Notes: generated by a model not told the origin, from the sequence alone. Shown: positions 1-6,595, counted from the stretch's first letter. The stretch is DNA of 42,142 nucleotides from Candidatus Gastranaerophilales bacterium (GCA_944323265.1 CALURX010000016.1:1-42142), one strand, 5' to 3'. Made by a program: numbers and translations.

Positions 1-622
1 CGGTTTCTTCTCCCATATCGCCTAAAAGGTCATCAATGTTAGGATCTTTTTCGCTATTATCAGCTTCGGTTTCTTCTGCCTTTTCGGTGTTCTCTGTTTC
101 GGTTTCGTTTAAGTCAGATAACTGCTTATTGAAATTATACGTTTCAACATCTGCCTTGTAAGCTTCTTCAAAGGCTTCCGGATCTTTTTCAGCTAATATA
201 ATTGCTTCACGTAAACGAGTTATATCACCTTCATAGATATTAGGATCAATACCTAAATCGTTATCCTCGATATAACTTTCAAGCTGTTCCATAGACATAA
301 CAGACACATTATTAGTATTTCTTGTCTTACCAGATAAATCCGTTACGCCGGTTATAGTGTGTGTCCTTACAGTTCTGAAATCCGGATATTTAGCAATCAT
401 TAATTTGCGTATGGCGCTATTAGGGATTTTCAATCCGGTTTTAAATAAAGATAAAGCTTTAGGTGTGTATTCCGGGAATACAATATCAATAGCATATTGC
501 TTTATCTGTGCGCCTTCCGTTTTTGAACCTGTGTAATACTCGCCTGCAAAAGAAAACTTTACACCTTTTGAAGTTGTTTCAGTTTTTGCGGTCTGTGTTT
601 TGTTTTTAGCTTTGTTTGCCAT
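1..622 (-). CDS. First late gene, 5' part: unknown protein with acidic tandem-repeat C-terminus (crosses contig join)
   Basis: The ATG is at 622-620, behind a good AAGGAG site. The frame stays open to base 1 and continues in frame at the other end of the contig (42065 down to the stop at 41983), giving 234 residues in all. The N-terminal ~150 residues look like a folded domain (FSFAGEYYTG near residue 24) that I do not recognise. The C-terminus is rich in Glu, Asp and Thr and carries a 22-residue unit, EADNSEKDPNIDDLLGDMGE plus ET, encoded by a 66-base direct repeat. It is the first gene of the late operon, just upstream of the terminase genes, so a role in packaging or head assembly is possible, but this is inference from position only. 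Confidence 0.75.
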   Translation of the reverse strand, partial: MANKAKNKTQTAKTETTSKGVKFSFAGEYYTGSKTEGAQIKQYAIDIVFPEYTPKALSLFKTGLKIPNSAIRKLMIAKYPDFRTVRTHTITGVTDLSGKTRNTNNVSVMSMEQLESYIEDNDLGIDPNIYEGDITRLREAIILAEKDPEAFEEAYKADVETYNFNKQLSDLNETETENTEKAEETEADNSEKDPNIDDLLGDMGEET

Positions 623-706
623 AGAGATCTCCTTTTAAAAAAAGAGAGCGATTTGAGCATTATTAAGAGGCTTGCTCCCTAAATTCCCTTATACATTTTA
701 TTTTTA

Positions 707-731
707 CGTTTTTGCATTCGACAATTATTTT
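707..731 (-). promoter_or_regulatory. Leader motif copy (TTGTCGAATGCAAAAACG) of late operon
   Basis: A copy of the repeated TTGTCGAAcAcAAAAA leader motif, on the minus strand about 85-100 bases upstream of the first late gene. It lies just downstream of the expected start of the late promoter, so it would be near the 5' end of the late mRNA. This copy has TGC where most others have CAC. Confidence 0.55.
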
Positions 732-737
732 ACTTAC

Positions 738-767
738 ATTATAAGCTTATATCGCTTAATTTCTCAA
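738..767 (-). promoter_or_regulatory. Late operon promoter, sigma70-like
   Basis: On the minus strand, TTGAGA (767-762) and TATAAT (743-738) are separated by 18 bases. Transcription would start near 731 and run into the gene at 622 and then the whole late block. The perfect -10 suggests host polymerase can use it. No phage RNA polymerase gene is visible. Confidence 0.6.
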
Positions 768-892
768 TGTTTTGTAAAATTTGATTGAGTTCCGTTAATA
801 TGCGTAAATGTTCGTAAAAATTTTATTTTCGGAAAATTTTTTGTAGGATTCCTAACCTATAAAGTCTGAAAATTTGAGGGCTATTAAATAAA

Positions 893-970
893 CAGAGGGG
901 TCCTCCCCCGTCAGAGAGAGCGCCGGCCTCGGGGTCGCATAGGGGTCAAAAACAAGGGGGCTCCCCTAAA
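893..970. other. GC-rich island in AT-rich intergenic DNA
   Basis: A short GC-rich patch in otherwise very AT-rich DNA. It holds GGGGTC three times (897, 931, 942), a GGGG-TCCT-CCCC hairpin (897-908) and AGGGG...CCCCT arms. It lies upstream of the late promoter and close to the terminase genes. It could be a packaging signal or a structured RNA element. No long coding frame crosses it and I do not recognise the structure. Confidence 0.35.
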
Positions 971-975
971 GGCTT

Positions 976-1449
976 TGCATTTTTTAATAGCAAAATATCA
1001 TGCTCGCGGCATTTTAAAATGTAGGCTAATAGTTTTATAAGTCTTAAACCATTATGCCTATTGAGTTTTAAGCATATTAGGACAAGAATATATAACACAA
1101 TATGCTTAATACAATTTCAAGCTATGACAGCGTTTCAGGCTCTTTTTTCTATCGCTTCGCTATATACTGATAATAAAAATTATGTAAAAAGCGAATAAGG
1201 GATAAAAAATTATATAATTAATCTTTTTAAGGCTCTTAAATCGGCTCGTATGAAATATAAAATTTCAAAGTTCATAAAATCATCAGAATTTAAAACAAAA
1301 TAGTATATACAAAAGATATATCAAAACAGACTTTTCAAAGTTTGTGTAAATCGAGGCAAAAAATTAAAAAGTTAATAAAAGCATTTATAAATTTTTTTCA
1401 AAGTTCAGTACGTGAAAATCTCAAAAAGTTATAAAAATTAATCACATAA
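976..1449. other. AT-rich non-coding DNA with TTTCAAAG repeats
   Basis: No credible gene is present. The only pattern seen is TTTCAAAG at 1263, 1333 and 1396, with a fourth copy at 1672. The half-site TTTCAAA also occurs in palindromes inside the HTH gene at 20156-20710, so a common binding protein is possible but unproven. Confidence 0.35.
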
Positions 1450-1455
1450 AAAATA

Positions 1456-1764
1456 CCTTACCTATCTCACCTCTAAAATAGGCAAAAGTTTTTTGAGCTT
1501 ATAGCCTTATGCGCTAAAAACCCCATATTTATAATATTTAATATTATATTTTTACATGTAAGATATGTAAGGTTAATATTAAAAATATTATTATTATTGA
1601 TTTTCACGCCTTACATATAACTTACATTAATATTACCTATCTTACATAAAAAACATAAAAAATTAAAAGATTTTCAAAGGCTCACGCCTTACCTATCTTA
1701 ATATAATTTTAATATAAATCTTACCTTACAGCCTTACATAAAAACCAGATGTAAGAAGGTAAGG
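1456..1764. repeat. CTTAC repeat array, candidate replication origin or partition site
   Basis: About a dozen copies of CTTAC in the forms CCTTACCTATCT, CTTACAT, TTACCTATCTTACAT and CTTACCTTACA lie at 1456, 1609, 1621, 1633, 1641, 1687, 1720, 1724 and 1732. Inverted copies (TGTAAG, GTAAGG) occur at 1557, 1566, 1750 and 1759. ATGTAAGATA at 1556 and TATCTTACAT at 1638 are inverted counterparts. The stretch is non-coding and very AT-rich. Clustered short repeats in AT-rich DNA are typical of iteron origins, centromeres or multi-site operators; the sequence alone cannot choose among these. Confidence 0.45.
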
Positions 1765-1829
1765 TTAAAAACCGTTTGAAATATGCTTTTATTAGTCTAT
1801 ATCAGCATTAATATAATTTAATAAACCTA

Positions 1830-1858
1830 TTGACATATTAATCATTTTTTATTAGAAT
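1830..1858 (+). promoter_or_regulatory. Strong sigma70 promoter for a non-coding transcript
   Basis: TTGACA (1830-1835), a 17-base spacer and TAGAAT (1853-1858). Transcription should start near 1865. No protein gene follows for several hundred bases; instead there are two strong hairpins, which points to a non-coding RNA. The same -35/-10 pair drives the gene at 2753. Confidence 0.65.
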
Positions 1859-1864
1859 TAAAGC

Positions 1865-2014
1865 AAAATTATTAAACGCATTCTAAACTTTTGGCGCAAT
1901 CGGTATAAAATCCGGCTATCGTTTAGAATATAGCAAACAAAAAGCGCGTTAATAGTTAGTAAATATGAAACGGAATTTATTCCGGCAATTGCTAACTATT
2001 AATGCGCTTTTTGC
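1865..2014 (+). ncRNA. Candidate structured small RNA, about 150 nt
   Basis: The RNA would start at the promoter above. Hairpin 1 pairs ATTCTAAAC (1880-1888) with GTTTAGAAT (1921-1929), nine perfect pairs, with an inner CGG/CCG. Hairpin 2 has 21-base arms (1939-1959 and 1992-2012, one G-U pair) and an inner CGGAAT/ATTCCG stem (1971-1976, 1979-1984). It ends in CTTTTT, as an intrinsic terminator does. No reading frame of note crosses it. The function is unknown: an antisense regulator, a packaging RNA or a replication-linked transcript are all possible. Confidence 0.5.
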
Positions 2015-2024
2015 GTTTAATAAC

Positions 2025-2164
2025 TGTCGATACAAAAAACATAATTGTTTTTCAGTGGGAAAATGACAAGAAAAAGCGCAAATATTTGCAGATATTTACG
2101 CTCAAATAATTGTCGAACACAAAAAACGAAAAGGCATGACAAACATGCTTTAGCGTTTTCGTGG
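2025..2164 (+). other. Two leader-motif copies each followed by a hairpin, without a gene
   Basis: The motif variant TGTCGATACAAAAAAC (2025-2040) is followed by a hairpin region containing the palindrome GCAAATATTTGC (2078-2089). The exact motif TTGTCGAACACAAAAAACG (2110-2128) is followed by an imperfect hairpin, ACGAAAAgGCATG with CATGCtttagCGTTTTCG, ending near 2164. The only frame after the second motif is a five-codon ATG...TAG. Elsewhere this motif heads protein genes, so these look like leaders of short non-coding RNAs or remnants of deleted genes. Confidence 0.4.
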
Positions 2165-2250
2165 TTATTCACATTTTAAACTATAAAAATAAAAAAATCA
2201 ACGCTTATTAATTTATATTAACGCTGATTAACTTAGTAAAAATGTGAATG

Positions 2251-2285
2251 AAAAGCCCGCAAAAACATAAAATGCGGGCTTTTTC
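2251..2285. terminator. Bidirectional intrinsic terminator
   Basis: AAAAGCCCGC (2251-2260) pairs with GCGGGCTTTT (2274-2283), giving a GC-rich stem flanked by A and T runs on either side. It can stop rightward transcripts from the 1865-2164 region and leftward transcripts from the regulator gene. Confidence 0.7.
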
Positions 2286-2336
2286 TTTGTACTTTGATAA
2301 TTAAATATTTATAATCGCTCACTTTCTTAAATAGCG

Positions 2337-2363
2337 AAAAAGGGGTATTTATACCCCTTTTTT
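2337..2363 (-). terminator. Terminator overlapping the regulator stop codon
   Basis: AAAAAGGGGTAT (2337-2348) and ATACCCCTTTTT (2351-2362) form a nearly perfect hairpin with a two-base loop. The TAA stop of the leftward gene lies in the loop, and the minus-strand copy ends in a T run. Confidence 0.7.
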
Positions 2364-2594
2364 GCGCCATTCAATACTATAATTAAGTATTTCAGCAATT
2401 TCCAACACCTCTGAATATTTGATTGAACCGCGTTTAAGTTTTTGAGATAAACTTTGCACGCTTTCAGGTCTGTTGCATTTCTCCGTTATTAAATCCGCCA
2501 ATGATGTCGCAGTTAATCCGGACGCAGCAATATATCCGCGGATTTGATTTTCAATAGCTTTTGCAGCGTCTTTGTCTGTAGTCGGTTTAGTCAT
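2349..2594 (-). CDS. Small helix-turn-helix regulator, DUF6471-like
   Basis: An 81-residue protein, charged at the N-terminus, with a helical repressor-like core. The segment SLADLITEK...VQSLSQKLKRGSIKYSEVLEIAEIL resembles the DUF6471/Cro-type HTH pattern, in which a Ser-Leu-Ser...Lys/Arg-Arg-Gly recognition helix is typical. It starts at an ATG behind the GAAAGTGAGGTAAT site also used by early genes. It is transcribed away from the early block from a promoter 40 bases upstream and has its own terminator. Divergent placement and repeats in the shared control region suggest it represses early transcription. Family assignment is by eye. Confidence 0.6.
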   Translation of the reverse strand: MTKPTTDKDAAKAIENQIRGYIAASGLTATSLADLITEKCNRPESVQSLSQKLKRGSIKYSEVLEIAEILNYSIEWRKKGV

Positions 2595-2630
2595 ATTACC
2601 TCACTTTCATTTATAGAGTATTACAATTAT

Positions 2631-2659
2631 ATATTAAACGGTATTATTAAGAATGTCAA
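2631..2659 (-). promoter_or_regulatory. Leftward promoter of the regulator gene
   Basis: On the minus strand, TTGACA (2659-2654), 17 bases, then TAATAT (2636-2631). It faces away from the rightward early promoter 43 bases further on. AAGAATGTcAATAT at 2650 recurs as TAGAATGTTAATAT at 2725, so the two promoters carry similar sites, probably operators. Confidence 0.65.
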
Positions 2660-2701
2660 TATAAATATTAAGAATTGTAACATTAATATTAAATAATACC
2701 C

Positions 2702-2730
2702 TTGACAATCTTAATGTTATCGTTTAGAAT
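2702..2730 (+). promoter_or_regulatory. Rightward early promoter
   Basis: TTGACA (2702-2707), a 17-base spacer, TAGAAT (2725-2730). It drives the gene at 2753 and probably the following early genes. The -10 region overlaps a copy of the AGAATGTnAATAT repeat. Confidence 0.7.
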
Positions 2731-2752
2731 GTTAATATAAAAGGTAAGCAAC

Positions 2753-2938
2753 ATGAAAAAACAAATTACACTAAAAAAATTATTTAAACACTGTAACCGG
2801 TTTGAAATTAGGGTTATAACCGAAAACGGCGATAAAATCTATTTAATGCCGGAGTTAATCCAAAGAACTATTGATAACTTAAAATCAAATCCGGAAATTA
2901 AGCAAATACAATATTTCAAAAATGAAATAAATGAGTAG
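2753..2938 (+). CDS. Small hypothetical early protein
   Basis: A 61-residue, Lys-rich basic protein, first in the early block, 23 bases after the early promoter -10, with AAGGT as ribosome site. I do not recognise the family. Its size and position fit the small host-takeover or regulatory proteins usual at the start of phage early operons; this is inference. Confidence 0.6.
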   Translation: MKKQITLKKLFKHCNRFEIRVITENGDKIYLMPELIQRTIDNLKSNPEIKQIQYFKNEINE

Positions 2939-2970
2939 TTGAACACAAAAAAAGAAAGTGAGGTAAAAAA
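2939..2970 (+). promoter_or_regulatory. Leader motif (TTGAACACAAAAAAAG) with GAAAGTGAGG ribosome site
   Basis: A shortened copy of the repeated leader motif, overlapping the previous stop codon and followed by GAAAGTGAGGTAAAAA and the next ATG. The same GAAAGTGAGG cassette precedes the starts at 2594 (minus), 3710, 4466 and 4784. Confidence 0.5.
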
Positions 2971-3677
2971 TGGCAAACTACTTTGAAAAATGCAAAACGT
3001 CCGAGGAGCTTAAAGCGACTTACAAAGAGTTAGTTAAAAAGTATCACCCGGATATTTACGGCGAAAAAGGAAACGAAATCTTAAAAGAAGTACACAACCA
3101 ACTTGAAAAAGCGGTAAAAAGAATTGATAAGGGGTTTAAAACTTCTTCAAATTATGCCGAAACTGATTTAAACGAAACAGCCGAAACAATCAATTTGAAA
3201 AAAGAGTTATTAAAAGAAGCATTAAAACATGCTTTTCCGGAAGGTGCGCTATTCGCTTTATATTGGCAGCATGGTTTAAGACCAGCAAATCACCGCAACC
3301 CCTTAACAAAGCATAATTTCAGCGGCTGGAATATCTGGACATTAGAAATCGAAAAGCTACAAAATGGCTATCAATCTAATGAGTGGTCTACATTTGCACA
3401 GTATAAAACGGCTAAAAACTCCGTTAAAAAAGGCGAACATGGAACTTATATCACCCTTGCTATTATTGCAAAATCTAAAAAAGATGATGAGACCGAAACA
3501 GATGAACCAGTAAAAGAAAAAATCTATTACAAAGGTTATACCGTATTTAATAAAGAACAGGTTAGGGGCTTAGATGATGTAACGGCTATTGAGACAGTAA
3601 AAGCGATTACAGCTAAAAAAGAACCGGTACAAAAAACGCTTGATTTATGGTCTAAAAAATATGAGGTTATAGCCTAA
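2970..3677 (+). CDS. J-domain fused to ArdC N-terminal-like (antirestriction) domain
   Basis: 235 residues. Residues ~5-50 read as a J-domain: two amphipathic helices joined by YHPD (the HPD motif, around residue 26), the part of DnaJ-type co-chaperones that stimulates DnaK ATPase. A charged linker follows. Residues ~105-205 match the ArdC N-terminal pattern: NPLTKHNFSGWNIWTL, then WSTFAQYKTA, VKKGEHGTYI and YTVFNKEQVRGL. ArdC proteins are antirestriction proteins whose N-terminal domain binds ssDNA. The fusion suggests protection of entering DNA combined with recruitment of host Hsp70. The C-terminal metallopeptidase of full ArdC is absent. Confidence 0.7.
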   Translation: MANYFEKCKTSEELKATYKELVKKYHPDIYGEKGNEILKEVHNQLEKAVKRIDKGFKTSSNYAETDLNETAETINLKKELLKEALKHAFPEGALFALYWQHGLRPANHRNPLTKHNFSGWNIWTLEIEKLQNGYQSNEWSTFAQYKTAKNSVKKGEHGTYITLAIIAKSKKDDETETDEPVKEKIYYKGYTVFNKEQVRGLDDVTAIETVKAITAKKEPVQKTLDLWSKKYEVIA

Positions 3678-3709
3678 GCGGCTATAACCCTTTGAAAGTG
3701 AGGTAAAAA

Positions 3710-4375
3710 ATGTTTGAAAATGAAACCAATAAAATATTAAGCAAGTATTCTGAATCTTTGAAACTATTAAAAAAGCTTCATGCAATAGTTGACTCATACA
3801 AATACGGACAAGAAAAATATGAGAGTGTTTTTTATAGAGCAGTCCCGGACGTATTAGAGTTTGATAGTTTAGATTATTATGCACATGAAGCATTAAATAG
3901 TATTTTAAAAGAAAATGAATTAGCATGGTATTTACCGCAAAAGTTTAAAAAAATGGACAAATTAAGCGTAAAAGAGCATGCAAAAAAGATTAATTCAATT
4001 ACTCCAGAAGTGTTTTATTATAGCGCTTTTTACAAAGATACTTATAATAGGGTTTGTTATAAAGAAAAAGAAACATACAGTATAAAAAATAATACTTATG
4101 AGGATACAAAAAGCTATACAGCTAAAATGTTTTTAATTCTTAATTGCATTTATTTACTCGATAATCCGGAAGCAATAACGGAAGAGCAAAGGCGCAAAAT
4201 ATATAATGCTCTAAAAGATAAAACATTTATATTTAATGGTTGTAAAGTTACCTTGTATAATAACGGACGCTTAATTATAAAATTCTCTAATCCTGAATTG
4301 TTTAAGCGTTTTGAAAACAAAGTAAATTCTACAATTAAGTTGCTTGAAAAAGATTTAAAAGGATTGAGTTATTAA
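3710..4375 (+). CDS. Hypothetical early protein
   Basis: A 221-residue, Lys- and Tyr-rich, soluble and largely helical protein with no signal peptide or membrane segment. I recognise no motif or family. It has the GAAAGTGAGGTAAAAA ribosome cassette. Its stop codon (4373-4375) is one base before the hammerhead ribozyme, so the self-cleaved mRNA for this gene would end with the ribozyme body just past the stop. Confidence 0.65.
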   Translation: MFENETNKILSKYSESLKLLKKLHAIVDSYKYGQEKYESVFYRAVPDVLEFDSLDYYAHEALNSILKENELAWYLPQKFKKMDKLSVKEHAKKINSITPEVFYYSAFYKDTYNRVCYKEKETYSIKNNTYEDTKSYTAKMFLILNCIYLLDNPEAITEEQRRKIYNALKDKTFIFNGCKVTLYNNGRLIIKFSNPELFKRFENKVNSTIKLLEKDLKGLSY

Positions 4376-4376
4376 A

Positions 4377-4438
4377 ACCGCTGATGAGTCTTTGAGAATT
4401 AAGACGAAACGGGGCGTAGCTCCTCCGCCCCGTCCGGT
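4377..4438 (+). ncRNA. Hammerhead ribozyme, type I
   Basis: All core elements are present in order. Stem I is ACCG (4377-4380) with CGGT (4435-4438). The core CTGATGA is at 4381-4387. Stem II is GTCTT (4388-4392) with AAGAC (4401-4405), loop of eight. GAAA is at 4406-4409. Stem III is CGGGGCG (4410-4416) with CGCCCCG (4426-4432), loop of nine. Then T and C (4433-4434) provide U16.1 and H17. Cleavage would fall after 4434. Stem I is open, hence type I. It sits between two early genes, so it should cut the polycistronic mRNA 31 bases before the next ATG. Confidence 0.9.
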
Positions 4439-4465
4439 ATAAGAAAAAATGAAAGTGAGGTAAAC

Positions 4466-4645
4466 ATGGCTACTATTTACGATTTTGAAATTGAGTACGA
4501 CCCTGCAAAAGATAAATACTATTTATCTAAAAATTGCGGCGATTTAATTGGGACTTTTTACGGTGCATGGGCATTGAAAGAATTTTTGTACAGTGAATAT
4601 GATTTAATCGGTCCGCAGGTTGAAAGTGCTATATACAACGCATGA
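4466..4645 (+). CDS. Small hypothetical protein (59 aa)
   Basis: Starts MATIYDFEIEYD and ends SAIYNA. Acidic, Tyr-rich, no membrane segment, no family recognised. It has the GAAAGTGAGGTAAAC ribosome cassette, which would be left near the 5' end of the RNA after hammerhead cleavage. Confidence 0.6.
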   Translation: MATIYDFEIEYDPAKDKYYLSKNCGDLIGTFYGAWALKEFLYSEYDLIGPQVESAIYNA

Positions 4646-4655
4646 GGAGGGTTAT

Positions 4656-4748
4656 ATGCTTATTGAGTTCATACCTATTAAAATACTTGAAACCGTAATA
4701 TATAACGGCTGGACAGTTTACGACATATTAGAAAAAATATTTTGTTAA
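4656..4748 (+). CDS. Very small hypothetical protein (30 aa)
   Basis: The ATG follows GAGGAGGGTTAT, a strong ribosome site that overlaps the upstream stop region. The product is short and hydrophobic (MLIEFIPIKILETV...). No function can be assigned. The strong ribosome site and tight spacing support translation. Confidence 0.45.
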   Translation: MLIEFIPIKILETVIYNGWTVYDILEKIFC

Positions 4749-4752
4749 TTAA

Positions 4753-4783
4753 GTCGAACACAAAAAACGAAAGTGAGGAAAAC
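4753..4783 (+). promoter_or_regulatory. Leader motif GTCGAACACAAAAAACG with ribosome site
   Basis: A copy of the repeated leader motif followed directly by GAAAGTGAGGAAAAC and the ATG at 4784. It shows the motif joined to the standard early ribosome cassette. Confidence 0.55.
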
Positions 4784-4903
4784 ATGAAAAACATTTTAAT
4801 TATTGCATTACTAGCTATTATAGGCTTTCAGTGGCATGCATACGATAAGTTACATAATGATTATACAAATATCATTATTGCTATACAGGAGGAAATATTA
4901 TAA
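4784..4903 (+). CDS. Small single-pass membrane protein (39 aa)
   Basis: Starts MKNILIIALLAIIGFQW: one hydrophobic segment (residues ~4-16) followed by a polar C-terminus. It could be an inner-membrane peptide or a short exported peptide. Its stop overlaps the next start by one base (TAATG), so the two are probably translationally coupled. No family recognised. Confidence 0.55.
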   Translation: MKNILIIALLAIIGFQWHAYDKLHNDYTNIIIAIQEEIL

Positions 4904-5316
4904 TGTGTATAGATATGACAAAAAAGCAAACACAAGCCTTAAAAACGGCTAGAAATTTAATTGAATTAGAAGCGATTGAAACATATTCAGAAAATAGAAA
5001 AATTTTTGAAAACCTTTTTGAAAACGGTTACAATAATAACAATAGCTTATTAGTTGAGTTAATGGACTGTATAGAGGATAACCCCTCATTTGCTTATAAA
5101 GTTCTTAAATATAGGCATATAATGCCGCGTAAGCTTGTAATCTATGCGGAAGCCTTCGCAGAGGTTGAGAGTGAAGAAGACAGCGCAATAAATAATCTAC
5201 TAGATAAAGCCAACGAGATACAACGCAATATAGATTTATTTAATGGGGACTTTACAAAAGAGGATTTTGAAGAACTTAACAGGTATTATATACAACCTCT
5301 GGAAAAAGTTATATAA
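4903..5316 (+). CDS. Hypothetical early protein
   Basis: 137 residues, acidic, predicted mostly helical, no membrane segment or recognised motif. A strong AGGAGG lies ten bases before the start, inside the preceding small gene. It is the last gene before a clear terminator, so it closes the first early transcript. Confidence 0.6.
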   Translation: MCIDMTKKQTQALKTARNLIELEAIETYSENRKIFENLFENGYNNNNSLLVELMDCIEDNPSFAYKVLKYRHIMPRKLVIYAEAFAEVESEEDSAINNLLDKANEIQRNIDLFNGDFTKEDFEELNRYYIQPLEKVI

Positions 5317-5351
5317 GATTTCCTCACTAAAATACCGATAGCGGAGAGACG

Positions 5352-5391
5352 GCGCCTTAAACGATTTTTCAAATTGGTTAAGGCGCTTTTT
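5352..5391 (+). terminator. Intrinsic terminator after the first early gene group
   Basis: GCGCCTTAA (5352-5360) pairs with TTAAGGCGC (5378-5386), nine perfect pairs, followed by TTTTT. Confidence 0.8.
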
Positions 5392-5408
5392 CTACCCCCT
5401 CCCTATGG

Positions 5409-5440
5409 TATAATAAGATTGTCGAACACAAAAAATAACG
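5409..5440 (+). promoter_or_regulatory. -10 element and leader motif of the methyltransferase group
   Basis: TATAAT (5409-5414), preceded by ATGG, is followed five bases later by TTGTCGAACACAAAAAATAACG (5419-5440) and the site GAGGAGG. No good -35 is seen. Transcription would start at about 5421, inside the motif, which suggests that the motif marks mRNA 5' ends. Confidence 0.55.
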
Positions 5441-5450
5441 AGGAGGCATT

Positions 5451-5975
5451 ATGGCACAAAAGGCTTATGATTCTGTGCGTGATGACTATATGACGCCGTC
5501 ATGGATTGTCGATAGTTTACTCAATATTGCACAGACGGCATTTTTTAGTATGGACGTATGTTGCAGTGAGGCTAATATTCCGGCGGACTTTCATGCGTTC
5601 AATGGTATTTATGACGGATTAACGATAAGCTGGCGAGGTAAGTGTTTTCTTAATCCGCCTTTTAAGTATACGCGCAACTGGTTACGCAAGGCGTACAAAG
5701 AGATACAAGAAGGGAATGCGGAAGAAGTTTATATGGTTTTACCGGCTGATAGGCTGGAGACTAATTATTACCAAGAACTAATAATCAAAAACCCGCATTG
5801 TCTTTTTGCTTTTCTTCCCGGCAAGATAGGTTTTATTATTCCGGGGGCAGAAAACGAGACACCGAAACCCAGTCAGAAAATCATGATAGCTATATTTTCT
5901 AAAAGAGTTATGGAGATTCAATATAGCTGGAATTATTATAACTGGTTTAGTACAAGAGCATTTATAGGAGGGTAA
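5451..5975 (+). CDS. Phage DNA N-6-adenine methyltransferase (Dam type)
   Basis: 174 residues, the full length for the compact phage family (PF05869-like). YMTPSWIVDSLL (13-24) is the typical start, CFLNPPF (65-71) contains the catalytic NPPF motif, and LPADRLETNYYQELI follows. It transfers a methyl group from SAM to adenine N6, and probably protects phage DNA from restriction or marks it. No paired restriction enzyme is visible, so it is an orphan enzyme. It starts a new transcription unit after the terminator. Confidence 0.85.
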   Translation: MAQKAYDSVRDDYMTPSWIVDSLLNIAQTAFFSMDVCCSEANIPADFHAFNGIYDGLTISWRGKCFLNPPFKYTRNWLRKAYKEIQEGNAEEVYMVLPADRLETNYYQELIIKNPHCLFAFLPGKIGFIIPGAENETPKPSQKIMIAIFSKRVMEIQYSWNYYNWFSTRAFIGG

Positions 5976-5980
5976 GAAAA

Positions 5981-6595
5981 ATGGACAGAGTAAATGAGGA
6001 TTTTGTTAAAAGACTTTGTGAGAGATTAAGACTTTATTTTGGCGAAGTATCAGTACGAATAGACCTTAATACAACATTCGGTTGCACTTCAATCGAAGTA
6101 TCATTAAGTAATAAAGGGACTATGAGATATACTTTTCGGGGAGACATTATTGATGATATTGATGATATTGTGCAATATTTTGTAAGAACTTTTCCGAGGT
6201 ACCTATTACCCCATGTTGAACTCTATAACTTTGAACTGGAATCAGAGCCAGAAACAGAAACAGGGCCAATGACACCGGTTGAAGGTATAAAATACGATAA
6301 GGGTAAACCCAGAATGTGTGAGATGATTCAAGATTTTGCCGAACCGCTCGAAGAAGTTGCTAAAGTATGGGCGTTTGGTGCTGATAAGTATTCTAAAGGT
6401 AATTGGCGTTATGTTCTTGAAGGAGAAGAGAGATATTCTAATGCTTTAATGCGGCATTTATTAGCAGAACAAGACTGCGCTATAGATCTGGAGAGCGGAT
6501 TATATCACGCAGCGCATGTCGCATGGAACGCCTTAGCACGTTTGTATTTTATTAAGAAAAGATATGCTTCGGAGGTTTGTAAGAGTGAAGATTAG
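5981..6595 (+). CDS. dATP/dGTP pyrophosphohydrolase-like protein (DUF5664) with extra N-terminal domain
   Basis: 204 residues. The C-terminal half (from GIKYDKGKPRM, ~residue 102) matches the phage dATP/dGTP diphosphohydrolase / DUF5664 pattern: KYSKGNWR, ALMRHLLAEQD, then SGLYHAAHVAWNALARL. Such MazG-like all-helical enzymes hydrolyse purine dNTPs and alter nucleotide pools. The first ~90 residues are an unrecognised domain. Related enzymes occur in phages with modified purines, but no PurZ-like gene is present, so base substitution is not supported. The next gene's GTG start overlaps its end. Confidence 0.7.
   Translation: MDRVNEDFVKRLCERLRLYFGEVSVRIDLNTTFGCTSIEVSLSNKGTMRYTFRGDIIDDIDDIVQYFVRTFPRYLLPHVELYNFELESEPETETGPMTPVEGIKYDKGKPRMCEMIQDFAEPLEEVAKVWAFGADKYSKGNWRYVLEGEERYSNALMRHLLAEQDCAIDLESGLYHAAHVAWNALARLYFIKKRYASEVCKSED

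Noticed and set aside
1270-1290. Second hammerhead core (CTGATGA on the minus strand, with a later GAAA)
   Set aside because: No stem II or stem III can form between the core boxes, so it is chance. Other CTGATGA hits on the minus strand lie inside coding genes.
3645-3926. Minus-strand open frame of 93 codons
   Set aside because: Lies against two well-supported rightward genes and has no start signal.
5981-6595. Evidence for a 2-aminoadenine (Z) genome
   Set aside because: DUF5664-type enzymes occur with Z genomes, but no PurZ-like adenylosuccinate synthetase gene is present.
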